The notes below the pieces were generated by a model. It did not search any database. It worked only from the letters and a program-made list of their open reading frames with translations, and was not told the DNA's origin. DNA of 64,000 nucleotides from Kudoa neothunni (lineage: Eukaryota; Cnidaria). The position numbers and the translations under genes are program-made. Below are positions 34,769-47,127 of this stretch, in pieces. The number at the start of each line of letters is the position of its first letter. The stretch's first letter is position 1. The stretch is from contig OZ199839.1 of assembly GCA_964304625.1 (NCBI GenBank), positions 6,882,001-6,946,000 of the forward strand, read 5' to 3'.

Positions 34769-37700
34769 CTCTTTCGTGCCCAAAGGATACCTTGGTGACC
34801 ACATATATATTCTCTATATGGAAGCTTAGTTATGGGAAATATGGTCACGGAATTAGTTTTTTTAAATAATTCAATCTTTTTTTAATACTAATAATAAAAA
34901 TTTTATAGCAGAAAACTTTAAGCCATTGTGGTTCCAAGAAGTCATTATATTGTTTCATTAATTAATACTTTTTCAATAAAATATAACACCAAAATTTTGA
35001 GTTGTAGATAACAACATAAATAATAGTTTTATTTAAGTTTGGCATTAGTTTATGTAACTTTTAAAAAATAATACATAATCACTAGGATAGCCTTAGGGTA
35101 TATGCGCCCAGTCTGAACAAAGATAGATCACGGCGTTAATTATAATAAACGAAATAATGATAAATCAATATCATAAATAGCTTCTTCCAGATGCCGATCT
35201 ATCAGAAGCTGACACGGTTTCTGATGATGAAATTTAAAAATTATGCTAATTAAAGATGATGATTTCTGTATTTCTACGTCTGATAACATTGATTCCGACT
35301 CTAAAAATGATGATGTAGAGTACAAATGGACTAACAAAGATTCTTGACTTGATAATCCGAATGATGTCGTTACTGTTAATGATTTTGGAGAAGTTAAAGA
35401 ATTGATCAACCTTATTGATTACTTTAAATTCTTTTTTCACGAATCACTAATCCAGATGATAACGGATGAAACAAACATTTATGCGACTCAATGTAGAAAA
35501 AATATTGTTACAGATGTTGAAGAGATCCAAAAGTATCTAGAGGTCCTCATTTTGATGGGTATTGTTAGAATGCCTCGTTATCGCTGTTATTAGAGCACAT
35601 CACTAGATTTTCCACACGTATCGAACGTTTTCTCTAGAAATCGATTTGATAAAATTTCAAAATTTATTCATTTTTCAAATAATGAAGATATCACTTAAGG
35701 TCAAACAAAAAATTAGGATCTTTTTCTAAAATACGACCTTTTTAAAGAATTTACATTTCGCGTTTTTAAAGATAAACCCAGAAATCTGCAATTCAATCGA
35801 TGAAAACATCATTCCCTTCAAAGGAAGATGCAAAGCCAAACAGCACCTTCCTATTAAACCAACCAAATGGGGATTTAAAGTGTTTACTTGGTATGGCATC
35901 AGTGGCAGTGGCTTAGTCTGATTTTACCCTGTATGAGGGAAAACCACCAGCAGTTTCACAAACTTATGGTCAAACTGGGGATGATTCTGTAGTAAAATTG
36001 TGCAAAACTTTGCCAACTTCAAGAACCTTCTTTTATATTTTGATAATTATTTCACATCTACAGTTGTGTATGGGTCGTTAGCAATATGGCTCCAACGCAA
36101 TTTTTAAAAATTTACTTGTTTACTATTTATTTTGTTTTAATTCAAATTTAAATAGATAATTCAATACAAAATAGATCAATCATCAATGAATAATTGGTTT
36201 TAACAAAATAATAGGTTTGAAAACTTACTGTATGGATCTAACGCAAAAATGGCTCAAGAGCAGCGCTTAATCTGAACTTTGCAAAAAATGATGAATGGAG
36301 CGTCAATTTTAGCGAAACAAAGCCACTTTACACTATCAAAAAACTCGAAATTATTAAGGCTTTACGATTTCATATCATATAATAAAGGTTCTAAATTCCA
36401 AGCGATGGAAAAATTTGCCAATAAAATAGCACGATAATACAAAGGGCTAAATGATCAGTTTCATTTTTGTGTCTTTCCTTGAGAAATAGAATAGGCGAAT
36501 CATTATTTCTAGGCTATTTCTCAGCCCACAAAAAAAATATTTATCTAATGTAACACTGCTACTTTTCTTCTAACGCAACCAATGTGCTTTACATATTTGA
36601 GAATGGAATTGTTAAGGTTTTAAAATGACGCACAAAGGAAATCTAATGGCGTCATTCATTCATCACATCGAATTTCAAGATAATGGCTACATAGTAACTA
36701 ATGTCTTAGATGTTATTCATTTGGCAATCAAATTGTGAGAATACATCAAAATGGAAACCATAGTTAATTGTTTTGGTAAATCATTTTTCCTCTCTGAAAA
36801 TCCATTAAACGATGATTCCAATGCTCCTGATGATGATCAATTTAAAGATGACATAATTGAGCTGATTAAAGAGGAGAAATCACTAGAATTAACAAATCCT
36901 ATTGAAGAAACTCTTGAAAGCAACACAGTCAATACCTATGAAATTGTGACAACACCAGCTTTTCCTAATTTTGACAGGATTGATGACGACTCTGATTATA
37001 TTGATAAAGTTATTATATCAAACCAAGAGGAACTATATTAATTGGAAAAAGTTGGAAAACGTTTTCTAAATCAAAATTTGTCAATGCTTGACGATATAAA
37101 CCAAACTTGAAAAAGCTGACTTAATATTTGAACATTTTTTTCAGAACAAAAAATTTAGAACATTATTTTAATAATAACAAGTATATAAGTTAATTCTTGT
37201 TTAAAATTAATTTATTATTGATTATATGATCGATGGAAAACTGTTATTTTTGCCTTAACGCATTCGTTATTCGAATGTGTCCGGCGCAAAAATGGATGCA
37301 ACTCAGAGGTTTTCATCTTCTCCATTTCTACGTTACATCCATACATTAATGTATTCCACTGCAGCAACTGTTAAAGAAGCGAAACATCTACTTTGTTAGA
37401 ACCATAAGAAGGAACAGAATTAAAGATTGTCCATTAACCCCGGTAAAACAATTCAACAAGAAAGGTTTCGATTCTTACAAAAGCTTTCAGGATACCAAAA
37501 ATGGAAGAATATTAACTCAATGATGTGACGGTTCCGTTGTTATGCTTTCTTATGCTCATTCTTCATCCCAACCCCTTGGTGTCGTTAAAAGTTTCGATAT
37601 AAGGGCTAAAAAAACTACAAATATTGACTATCCCAATGTAGTTTCAGAGTATAATAAAAACATTGGCGGAGTTGACTTGTCAGACATGTTAATGGCACTG

Positions 37701-38303
37701 TACAAGTTAAACCACAAATGCCGAAAGTTTTATATGCGAATATTCTTTTGGGGGCTCAATATCGCCATAACCAATGCTTGGTTAATATATAGACGGAATA
37801 CAAAGTCAATGGTGAAACAACAAAGTAATGGACTTTTTGTAATTTACTCAGTCTATAAGTGAAAGTTAGATTCATTTCAAAAAATCCAATATGGTAAAAA
37901 AGCGTGGACATCCTTCATTGGATGATTCTAAAGTTGTAGCTGTTGATCATTCGCATAAAAAACAATCGAAACCCCTGTCAGAGTCAATAAGATTTGATAA
38001 TGTCGGTCACTATCCTGAAATAATGGATACAAAAGGAAGATGCAGATTGTGTAAAAAAATAACACAATTCAGCTGCATAAAATGTTGATTACCGCGTTGT
38101 ATTTTTAAAACTCGAACCAGATTCGATGGAAACTATTTTTTGTGCAAGTGCCCAATGGTCATTCTGGTGACCACGATGAAAAATGTTAAAAAATAATATT
38201 TAAACATTTAATTTCTATTCAAAATTTTTTATGTGAAAAAGAAAAGAAATCATTATTAAATATAATTTTTACAATTCTAATTTAAAATTTGAGCACGAAA
38301 GGG
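34769..38303 (+). mobile_element. piggyBac transposon interrupted by a Tigger-type insert
   Basis: Ends are CTCTTTCGTGCCC and, on the right, GAGCACGAAAGGG. They are flanked by ATAA and TCAA, each one change from TTAA. Subterminal GGTGACCAC words occur near both ends. N-terminal coding at 35402-35593 reads ETNIYATQC and MGIVRMPRYR. The core from 35800 reads IDENIIPFKGRCKAKQHLP then KPTKWGFKVFTWYG, and LLYFDNYFTS near 36040. Coding resumes at about 37360 with TIRRNRIKDCPL. It then has VVSEYNKNIGGVDLSDMLMA and FFWGLNIAITNAWLIYRR, and ends in the cysteine-rich tail (GRCRLCKKITQFSCIKC). All are DDE_Tnp_1_7 landmarks. Stops and frame shifts are present. Confidence 0.88.
36071..37346 (+). mobile_element. 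Tigger/pogo-type element nested in the piggyBac gene
   Basis: It splits the piggyBac DNYFTS block from the following LKKRNIYFVRTIRRNRI block. A TGTATGGATCTAACGCAAAA end at 36229 pairs with the complement of CTACGTTACATCCATACAT at 37328-37346, with TA on both sides. A further related left-end word (TATGGCTCCAACGC) lies at 36088, so the insert may be compound. Coding reads VIHLAIKL, then METIVNCFGKSFF and an acidic tail at 36751-37041, matching the C-terminal region of Tigger transposases. The catalytic core is not readable. Confidence 0.6.
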
Positions 38304-38307
38304 TCAA

Positions 38308-39600
38308 CCCTCCCCGTACTGCGGGCGAAAAAATTACGCGTGTGCCGATGGGATCCATTTAGGACCCACTTTTAAATTGGTCTTAAAGACGATAAATTAT
38401 TGCGAAACTAACGTGATGTTATTTAAAGACATTTATAAGCACAACAAACAAAATCTAGGCTCTCTCCGATAGCTCAAAATGCAGACATGAGACCAAGATG
38501 AACTTATTGTGTCGGATCAATGTGATGAAATCAGCGCATAAATTTCAGCATTAAAGGCTTCGAAGATGTCTAAATGAAATAAATATCTAATTTATCCGAC
38601 TAAATGCTATAAAAAATTAATAGATGAAGATCAAACATAAGCCGAATTAAGCGCCCTTCTGTAAAAATTATCGGACTGTTTCGGAAGTGGTAAATGTAAC
38701 CCCCCATGCAGTTTACTCTGAGTTTTCATAGAAAGCAGTGTTTGAAAAACTCGCATCGTTTTAATTTCTTCAAAAGTATAATAAAAAAATATAAAATGTG
38801 CACTTAATAATTTTTTTACATTATTAAATGCTACATCCCATTACGTTTTTTACGAACCTTTTTTAAATTTATTTGCATATTTAAGAGTTAATATGATTAC
38901 ATTAAAGAATTTATTTTTAAGGAAACTAAGTTATTTAAATATTTTGGTATCCATACTTGAAAAACTGTTGGAACATACATTTAACGCTTCTATACGAATA
39001 ATTCGTAGCACATACATGTCGATATCAATAATCAATAAACACACGGTGCTTTAACTACTGTTAAATACTCAATACAAATATTAATAGACATTATTTCTGA
39101 CTATTTTTAAAAATTACGGAATCCCCAGATGATACACAAAGATTCTAATAGTGATATTGCATATAAATGAATCATGGACTAGTTTATTGTTGGTAAACAG
39201 AGATTCGTTAGAGAAACAAGAGCCTACCAACCAAGAAGCGCGGCACGTATTAATCCTCGCTAATCTCCTATTAAGTCGAAGTATATATAAATCTTACGTA
39301 TATATGGCTTTAAAATCAATTAAACGAAAGTTATAAGTATAAATAAGTAAAATAGATTAAAATGTTCATAATGGACCATTTTTCTTGAAATTCTATTGGA
39401 ATAAATATTCGGATTATGAAAGTAATATAACCTCGAAGACATATTTTTTAATTCAGAAAAAAATTTTAGTTTCTATACTTACTTTTCAACCTCATTGAGG
39501 CATCCCTGGAACAGTTAAGAAGTCAATGGTTCAGTTTCGGAATAACGCGAAAATTACTGAAATTGGGGTCCCTAATGGACCTCGCTTCGGACAGGGAGGG
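38308..39600. mobile_element. Non-autonomous piggyBac-like element
   Basis: Inverted ends are CCCTCCCCGTACTGCGGGCG and, on the right, the complement of CCCTCCCTGTCCGAAGCG. Subterminal GGATCCATTTAGGACCC and GGGGTCCCTAATGGACC words follow. The flanks TCAA (38304-38307) and TTGA (39601-39604) are decayed TTAA. No transposase is seen. Confidence 0.75.
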
Positions 39601-40566
39601 TTGAAAAGATAATTAATTTAAACTTTAAAAATTTTATTACGAAAATACAAATAAATCTTTTGTTTTTAAATCATTTACGTACAATGTTCAAAATAGGAAT
39701 GAAATGGGAATGCAAAGAAACCAATAAATCTATTGAGGAAACTTTATAGAAACAACAAAGAGGATAAAATATTCTTTGATTATCCGCTTACCTGTTCTAT
39801 GCGATCGTTAACTAACATTTCAAATCGTGGTTCTTTGTTAGTTAACGCTTTGAAATCCGAATTTAATTCAGTAACTAAACAAAATTTTTTGCTCATTTAG
39901 ATCAATTTTAAATAATTTTATATAAAATATCCAAACATTGGAGCAGCCATTTCAAAAATCAATAAGATACACACATGGTGCCAATTGGCAACAGAGGGGC
40001 GGCGCTTATTTCAATATGCGGGAGTGAGCATGTGCTCGTTTTTATGTAACTTTGTTTTTAACCAAGAAAATACTCTTACATCATCAGAAATGAAATATTA
40101 AATTATTGATTGCAATTTCAATAATAATCCAACAAGCAGTTTCTGTTATTAATGAGGCACACATGGACATTACACTTAATGCAAATATGTTCAAATAATT
40201 TATCCCTGAAGAATCGGTTGAAATAAGTGAAACATTCAAATATAATATCTTCAACTAGTTAAAAAATATCAGATGTTTCAATATAATTGTTTATTTAATT
40301 TTTTGTGTTCATTGCCTAGTTTAAACGATAGTCATCTTACTCCCCATCACTAAAACTGTATTCGAATACAGTACCATCTTATTGGCTTTACAAAATGGAA
40401 TCCGATTCCAGTCCAACGTCGGATTTGTGCCCATCTGGTAATAATATGATTTTCTAAAAGTATGCTCTGTTTACCCCCCCCCCCATGTATTTAGAAACCA
40501 TTCTGAAGAATACAAACAAACTTAAGTCGAGGGCCGAATGTTGACTTGTGACAACCGCTCTCTATA
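39601..40566. other. Intergenic DNA
   Basis: No gene or paired repeat is recognised. It contains a run of 10 C at about 40477-40486. Confidence 0.5.
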
Positions 40567-40827
40567 CCTGCTGACCCGATGTTGCCAAATGACAACATGG
40601 ATTAATCTGTCCCTATAGTATACATATCAAAAAAAACAGTTAGATATTCATCTGTATTGTTCTTGATTTGAAACATACAAATTTTTATAATTCATTTATA
40701 TAAAATCAAATTAACACTAATAATATTAGATTATTATAATAAAGATAGATTTAAAATAAGTACTTTAATGGTTAAAACACTCAAAAAATTAAAATGTTGC
40801 CATTTAGCAACATTGGGTCCCAAAGGG
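40567..40827. mobile_element. Short piggyBac-like MITE
   Basis: GACCCGATGTTGCCAAATGA at 40573 pairs with the inverted GCCATTTAGCAACATTGGGTC at 40799-40818. The right end is CCCAAAGGG then TCAA, a decayed TTAA. Length is 261 bp with no coding. Confidence 0.7.
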
Positions 40828-41346
40828 TCAAAAAAATCAACGAATGTTTTTTTAATAATTACAAGGAAAAAATATAAATATTTATGAATCTTTTGATTAA
40901 ATTATATGACTTTTTTGATATATTTTAAATATTATTAACCTCAAAATCATAGACCATAACTATTAAAGTTGAGGAATGTAATTTTCCCTTTATTCAAAAA
41001 AAAAGAATTACATCATTAAATTAAAAAAATTTATCTATTTTTAAGACATTTAGAGAACAACATTAAAGGAATAATGAATAATTTTTCATTCAGTTTTATG
41101 AATAACATTAGTCTCATTCTCTTTATTGATGATATGAATAAAGTTATTATATTAAGACAATTGGATTTCTATCAATACAAATAATTTTTGTTTTAATTAA
41201 TATTGGCCTAGTATTATTATTATTGTTATAGTACTCTTTAAAATTTTTATTGAGCAATCGTGGACAATCAAAAAAAAATTCTCCGTTTCGTTTGAATCAA
41301 TTATTATCATATAAACAACCATTCATAAATAATGAATAATCGATCC

Positions 41347-41366
41347 GATTAATAAATTATGATTCA
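41347..41366 (+). promoter_or_regulatory. Conserved promoter-like motif of Kunitz gene D
   Basis: GATTAATAAATTATGATTCA, identical to the gene B motif, lies exactly 101 nt upstream of the ATG at 41448. Confidence 0.6.
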
Positions 41367-41447
41367 TCGAAGTATTATACATAATTTAAGGAATAAAATT
41401 CGTATTTAATATCTATCATTAACGACTGTTTTATATTAATTTGTTTG

Positions 41448-42831
41448 ATGTTGGTGTTTTCATCATTTTCCTTGTTCATAACAATTGTTACAGCAGGTAA
41501 TTCACTCAATTCGTTGTATAAATAATTACTTATTGTATCAAGAGAGAGCTTTGCCTTCTTACGAGAAAGATGAAGGTCAAGCACCAGCTTGGTTGACGGA
41601 TGAAGCTGCAAGAGCAAAGGCTGCTGTCGAGAGATGGTATATCGACAAAGCTGACGCCACATGCAAACCTTTTACCTATCTTGGATCTCTCGGAAATTTT
41701 AACAATTTTGTATCGAGGGCAGCTTGCAACGGGCATCGTATATTGTGTTTAATTAATATAAGCGTTTAATATTTAAATAGTAAAATTTAAACCAGAAGAA
41801 CAAGCTGATGCATGCGAGTTAACCAATAATGTAGGAAGTTGTGAGTTAACTGGCGAAAAAATGCTGACAAGATGGTACTTCACCAAAAGTGATGTTGGCG
41901 GTAAGACGAACTCTTGTCACAGCTTCAAATACAGTGGTTGTGGTGGAAACGCAAACAATTTCGAATCAAAAAAAGAGTGCGAACAAGCTTGCCAAAGTAA
42001 TTCTCTCATTATTTCATGCAGAGCTTAAAATAAATCAGTATGATAAATATTATTTTTTAATTTTGTTGACAGATACAAAAAATGGAAAGATAGCAAATGA
42101 AAGCGACCCTACCAAACTGACTGCAACTCCAAATGAATTTGATTGCAAATTCGCGGCTGAAGTAAAAACTCACGAACCCAAAATGGGAATAATTCCTCAC
42201 AAAGATGGAAATAGATGCGTTTATGCCGCTGTTGGAAAGACTGCCGAAAGGGGATTTTTTGATGATTTACCAAACTGTGTCAAGACTTGCATTAGTATAT
42301 AATTCACTGTAGTAAATAGTTTATTTATCGCAAATAGAAAAGAAAGTTGCAGCTTGCAATGCAGACGGTCCATATCAAGTTGAGTCACAAGTCCAAGTCA
42401 CAAATGAAGTAAAAGACTACTTCTACTTCAATAAAACTCTTGCATTATGTCTGCCCTTTTTGTCAAAAGCACCAACGGGTGATACCCCAAAAATTGACGA
42501 TGGTGCACTAAACATATTTAGCTCTGTTGAGTTGTGTGCTAGTTTCTGCCCTGCAAGTATTAATTTAATTTAATATAGTGTGTATAATATTAATTTAGCT
42601 GCTCATATTGGTCAATTAACGGCGGTTGAAGCTTGTAAACTACCAAAAACCGGAGTTTCCGATAGTAATGATAAGTACCAGATTGACAGATTCTACTACG
42701 ATCACTCCGCAAGCGATGGCACTAAATGTGCATCATTTAAATTTAACGGAAAAGATATGAACCTGAATAACTTTAAAAGTTCAGATGACTGTATAAAAAT
42801 TTGCAAGGATCCTTTGACAGGTTCAACTTGA
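41448..42831 (+). CDS. Secreted five-domain Kunitz-type protein, gene D (mosaic)
   Basis: Exons: 41448-41496, 41543-41737, 41781-41996, 42073-42294, 42338-42556 and 42599-42831; all introns phase 1; 377 residues. The signal peptide is MLVFSSFSLFITIVTA. Domain 2 has six cysteines with glutamate at P1. Domains 3 to 5 lack the C14/C38 pair, and domain 1 keeps only C30/C51. From the promoter into exon 4 it is almost identical to gene E. Within exon 4 it switches to identity with gene C (FAAEVKTHEPKMG), and its 3' flank is a duplicate of the flank of C. It is the only copy ending in TGA rather than TAA. Confidence 0.92.
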
Positions 42832-44432
42832 TTACTAAGGTCATATATCGGCGAAAAGACATTCTAAAAGTTCCACTTATTTGGATATAATAATATTTTA
42901 GTATTTCATTATTGTTTTAATGTATTATCTATTTAATACCATTGAATTTGGTTCACGATAGTCTTAAAACGTAGATACATAACAAGCATGATAGTGTCTC
43001 TTTCCATCAGGGCGTTGAAACCTTGGGTTCTTGAAGTTTTTTCACTCTAAGCTAAATCTGGGGCATTTCGTTTATTCACAAAACTTGCAGATTATTGAAT
43101 TCTTTGAGCTCAATTTATAAATAATAACTTTTAGAATTAGGTAAAATAATCATATTTATTGTTTTAGTAACGGGGAGAATTAAAATTATTCTAAATTTTA
43201 AAAAGATATCACGATCGCCGTCAACACGCTGTTTTCCGATTCTTAAATAATTATTACTTGAACGATTGCAATTATTATTCTGATTATATTTGTGTATTTC
43301 AACGTTATCTTTAAATTTTTCAATGTTTTTAAACATATTTTGAAATTATAGACATATATTGCTTTAAAGTATGCGTGAAATTTTAAACGGAACCAAAAAA
43401 ACGTGATATAATATGTGTTTCAATCATAATTGGTTAAAGGTAGAAGATTTAAGATTGACTTGATCAAGGTGTTAAGGACAACAACTATAGCTACTGTAAA
43501 CGTTGAACAAATTTTCTCATTAATGAACGCAGTAAAAACTAAACAAAGTAACTAATTAAAGGTTGAATCTGTAAAATGTAAACTCATCGCAAAACAGTTG
43601 ATCAGAAGTAATAATAATACGTTTTTGACGTCACATCCAACAAATAAACTAACATATGATGTGAGCCAGCGATACCTTGAACGCTTGAAAAATAGATCAA
43701 ACTTGTTAGCTGAGGGTTGCGAAGTTGAAGAAAACGATTCAATTGACGACAATAATTAGAAAACGCGTTTAAAATAAAATTTTTGTTATTTTAATAATAT
43801 TATCATGTTTTCTTTACGACCTTGAGTTTTTTGCCAAATCTTGGCTTCTTCAAGAATTCAATCTTTAGTATTTTCCAATACTCTCATTGGACGCCCTGCT
43901 TTCCACAACAATGGTGCATACGCCAGGATTATAGCATTAATTTTATTTCCACTAGTTTTGTATGTTATTAAGCGAATAACCCACAGCAATTTTTCAAACC
44001 AAATGATTATATTTTTTAAAAACATACCTCAGATATCAATATGCTGTTTATCAAATTCAAAATAATCATTGATTGCCTTGGGTATACCTATAGTTTTTAC
44101 CTCTTTCGTAATAAAATTAAGTTTGAATTAATGGGTATAAGTTTATTCATACTGCTGTGAAGAGGAGTTAAGCTCAGTAAATAATTTGTTACAATCACTT
44201 CCATTAAGTTAGTGAATGTATGTAATAATCTATCTGTCCCCTCTTTTTTTTCGTAGTTATTATTTTCGTACATTTATGTTTTTATTAAGAGTTCGATTGA
44301 ATTCAAAACAATTCGATTCATTATCTTCTTCGATGTACGCGTTCGGGTCAGTTGATACATCGCCGTTCATTATTATATTCGCCATATTCAGGTTAAACAA
44401 TATGTTTTGAGTCGGTTGAATTATTGTTTATA
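42832..44432. repeat. Segmentally duplicated 3' flank (copy after gene D)
   Basis: Matches 18637-20259 after gene C, nearly base for base from about 43115. It includes a second hAT C-terminal relic. It ends GTTTATAAC, the sequence that is the target of the hAT element at 20260 in the C copy; beyond it the two flanks are unrelated. Confidence 0.88.
43469..43760 (+). pseudogene. hAT transposase C-terminal relic, duplicate
   Basis: Duplicate of the relic at 19295-19583, with the same VNVEQIFSLMNAVKTKQSN block, the same stop after it, and the same downstream residues. The break therefore predates the duplication. Confidence 0.75.
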
Positions 44433-44845
44433 ACCCATGTGAGGATCATAAGTGTTTCTATACTGACCTCAAATAGCTTTACCAATTTTAGTAGGTGGTT
44501 ACGCGGTAATTGATGCAAAGTAAAGAACGGTCGCAAACCATTGTGTCCACACTTTCGATAACCATGGCATAGTTAGACTTAAAATTAAAAAAAGTTTAAC
44601 TTTGATGTCAATGGTATTGTGAGATTATCATAGTTACAAATCCCAACAAATATTTCCTGTTGTAGAGAGAGAAACATAAAAATGTGCTCATTATTACATC
44701 ATCAGTCATGTTGTCAGGACTCGTTGATAACTTGTTTTCCCTAATAGTGAAACCAATTTCCAAAATATTTTTTACCGCAAATAAATATGTATAATAAAGT
44801 AAAAAATTAACTATAATCGGTAACTTATTTTAAAAATCTCATATA

Positions 44846-46662
44846 CAGTGCGTTACGGGTCGTTCGTAAATTCTGAAGTCGCGCGGGCGCAATTAGAGAG
44901 AATACAGTGTCATAAATCAGCTATAATAATCAATTATTTTTTGGAAAAATATTCAGTTAAGGTGTTATTTTTAAAGTTTTTCACAATTACACTATGTATT
45001 TCTCTTCCCATATCCGGAATGTATTTATAACCACTCAAACTATTATATTTTAAATAGTGTCTTAAATAAGATAAATGAGAGAGAGCAATTTTTGATGAAA
45101 TAATTTAGCTTTCTTTGTCGTCCAATTTATTAAAATTTTCTTCTTCTTTAGAGTTACCATCATTAATCATGCCAAGTATTTCTTCAGAAAAATTTGAACT
45201 CAAAATTTCTTTTTCATCCATTTCAGTGTCTGTATAGGAATTGGGGACATAGTTTGATTTTCTAAAATCCGCCGTATTGAAATAGTTAATAATTTTCGTT
45301 CTAGTCACGGCTTCAGAAGCAGATTTTATCAAAAAAAGAGCATCCAAAATATTGGATAGTGAACGTTCTAGCTGCGATTCAACTGAAGCTATGTATTGTC
45401 GGATGATAAATGTTTTGTAATGTCGTTTGAATAAGTAATTATACCCTGATCTATGGGCTGAAGGAGACTAATGGTATTTTGGGGTAAAAATACAAGCTTG
45501 ATATGTGAATATTCTTGATTGACGTGGCTTACAGTTTGCATTATCCAAAAGCAATAATGTAATTTTATTTTTTCCCTTAAAATATTCATTTAAACCGACC
45601 GTATAACTTTAAATATTGAGCAGTTCATCCAAGCTTGTCGATTATGTTTATAAGTTAATGTTAATGTATTGTTTCCCTTGAAGCATCTTGGTCTTTCAAA
45701 TTGCCCAATAACAAACTGAGGTGGTTTTTCATCTGCCATTGAAGAGCCCAGAAGTATTGTTACACATTTTTTCGACCTATTTAATCCCTTCAGATTGAAT
45801 TCGTTTGATGTGGCATAGCTTTTACCTAAAATATAGCAATAAAAATACCTTAAAAAGTTGCAGTTCCTCCGAAATTGTTGATAGAATAATGCGGTATCAT
45901 CAATATTATATACATTCTCTGAATTAGTATTTTCCAGAATATTTTTCAGTTGTAGGAGCCAACTTTTAATTTCAATAATATTTACATTAACAGCTTCTCC
46001 ATAAAATTTAATATTTTTTAAATTAAAATGTCGCTGGAAATCATGAAACCAGTCATACGTTGCGTTAGCATTAAGTTTTTCTTCTAAACATATTTTATTT
46101 TTCTCGTTGATGATTTCGACAGATATTTCAATATTTTTTGAGCACACCCAAAGTATCCCTAATCATAAACTCTTTGGTCAAAATTTGGATTTTGTCCTTT
46201 TTCTAAGGTATTTTTTCGTTTTAGAAACCAAACCAACTTCAAATGTTCTGATTATGTCTTCTTTTTGGTTTAAGATACTGTCGAGAGTAGATATTGAGGA
46301 TATGCTTAATTATTTAATGGTTTTTGTTTTCGCTCCACGCCCTGGCTAGTTTTCGAAAAACTTTATTGTCATACTTCTCTTTAAAGTCCTAAATCGATTC
46401 TTATTTCTGCTTACCATTTCGCCATCAATCAAAAACAAGAATCTCGACGCACCCCAAAAGTTTCGAACCACGCGTCACTACAAATTACTCCATAAAAAAC
46501 ATTATTAATTTAAAAATATTTGATTTATATTCTTAATGGTAAACAAAGTTTTTTGATTAGTTTCATAAATAAATAACTTATTATCTACTAATTCGTGTTA
46601 ATTTTGTAACATTTTCTCAAATTACGAACTACATGTCACTACGAACGACACATCACCCACCG
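44846..46662 (-). mobile_element. pogo/Tigger-type DNA transposon, decayed
   Basis: Inverted ends CAGTGCGTTACGGGTCGTTC and the complement of CGGTGGGTGATGTGTCGTTC have TA on both sides. The minus-strand transposase pieces are as follows. 45590-46147 has WFHDFQRHFNLKNIKFYGEA (CENP-B-type helix-turn-helix end), YNIDDTALFYQ (first aspartate) and SMADEKPPQFVIGQFERPR. 45389-45589 has LPQNTISLLQPIDQGII. 45105-45347 is an acidic C-terminal tail. The DNAxxH motif of the core reads QTVSH and is lost. Frame breaks separate the pieces. Confidence 0.87.
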
Positions 46663-46671
46663 TATATCCAT

Positions 46672-47117
46672 TAACGACCGAGGACAGATAGCACATGGGT
46701 GCGACACTCGGGCTCAGAACCTTGAGGTAATGGGTTCGAATCCGCCGGTGGTCAGACTATTGCTTCCGTGTCGGTGGGTCTCTATCCCATATTTGGGAGT
46801 TGTGGTTAAAGCGTACGCTCGCTGTGTAGTGGGGTGAGCGTGAATAAGAGTTTGAATCTCCGGAACCCATCGAAAGGCAAGTAATTTGCAGTCCCCACAG
46901 AACCAACGTCCTTAAAGGGATAGGGTTTGGGGTGGTTTTCGCCTTGAGACCAGGATGTTTAATGGGCTAAAGTCCCACACTACCGTACAAAGATAAGGGA
47001 CGGGGTTTCATGCTACGTCCTGAGGTACCTAAAGCGTTAATGGAAGAGGTCTGACCAACCAGAATTCCACAACCTAATAAGTTGCGCCAGGGGTTTACCT
47101 TGTAAACAAAAAAAACC
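46672..47117 (+). mobile_element. tRNA-derived SINE
   Basis: A GC-rich island of about 445 bp in AT-rich DNA. It has an RNA polymerase III A box (TAGCACATGGG, 46689-46699) and a perfect B box (GGTTCGAATCC, 46733-46743), spaced as in tRNA. A long non-tRNA body follows, and the end is A-rich (AAACAAAAAAAACC). The cloverleaf stems are imperfect, so it is not a functional tRNA gene. It interrupts the Merlin relic on its 3' side. Confidence 0.75.
46689..46743 (+). promoter_or_regulatory. Pol III A and B boxes of the SINE
   Basis: A box at 46689-46699 and B box at 46733-46743, both close to consensus, 33 nt apart. Confidence 0.7.
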
Positions 47118-47127
47118 AAATTTCCAT

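Noticed and set aside
41375-41662. Minus-strand open frames over the 5' exons of the Kunitz genes
   Set aside because: They are present only because the sense strand is coding and conserved between copies; no motif, and they cross the sense intron.
46689-46760. Functional tRNA gene
   Set aside because: The pol III boxes are good, but acceptor and T stems do not pair properly and the unit continues into a SINE body with an A-rich tail.
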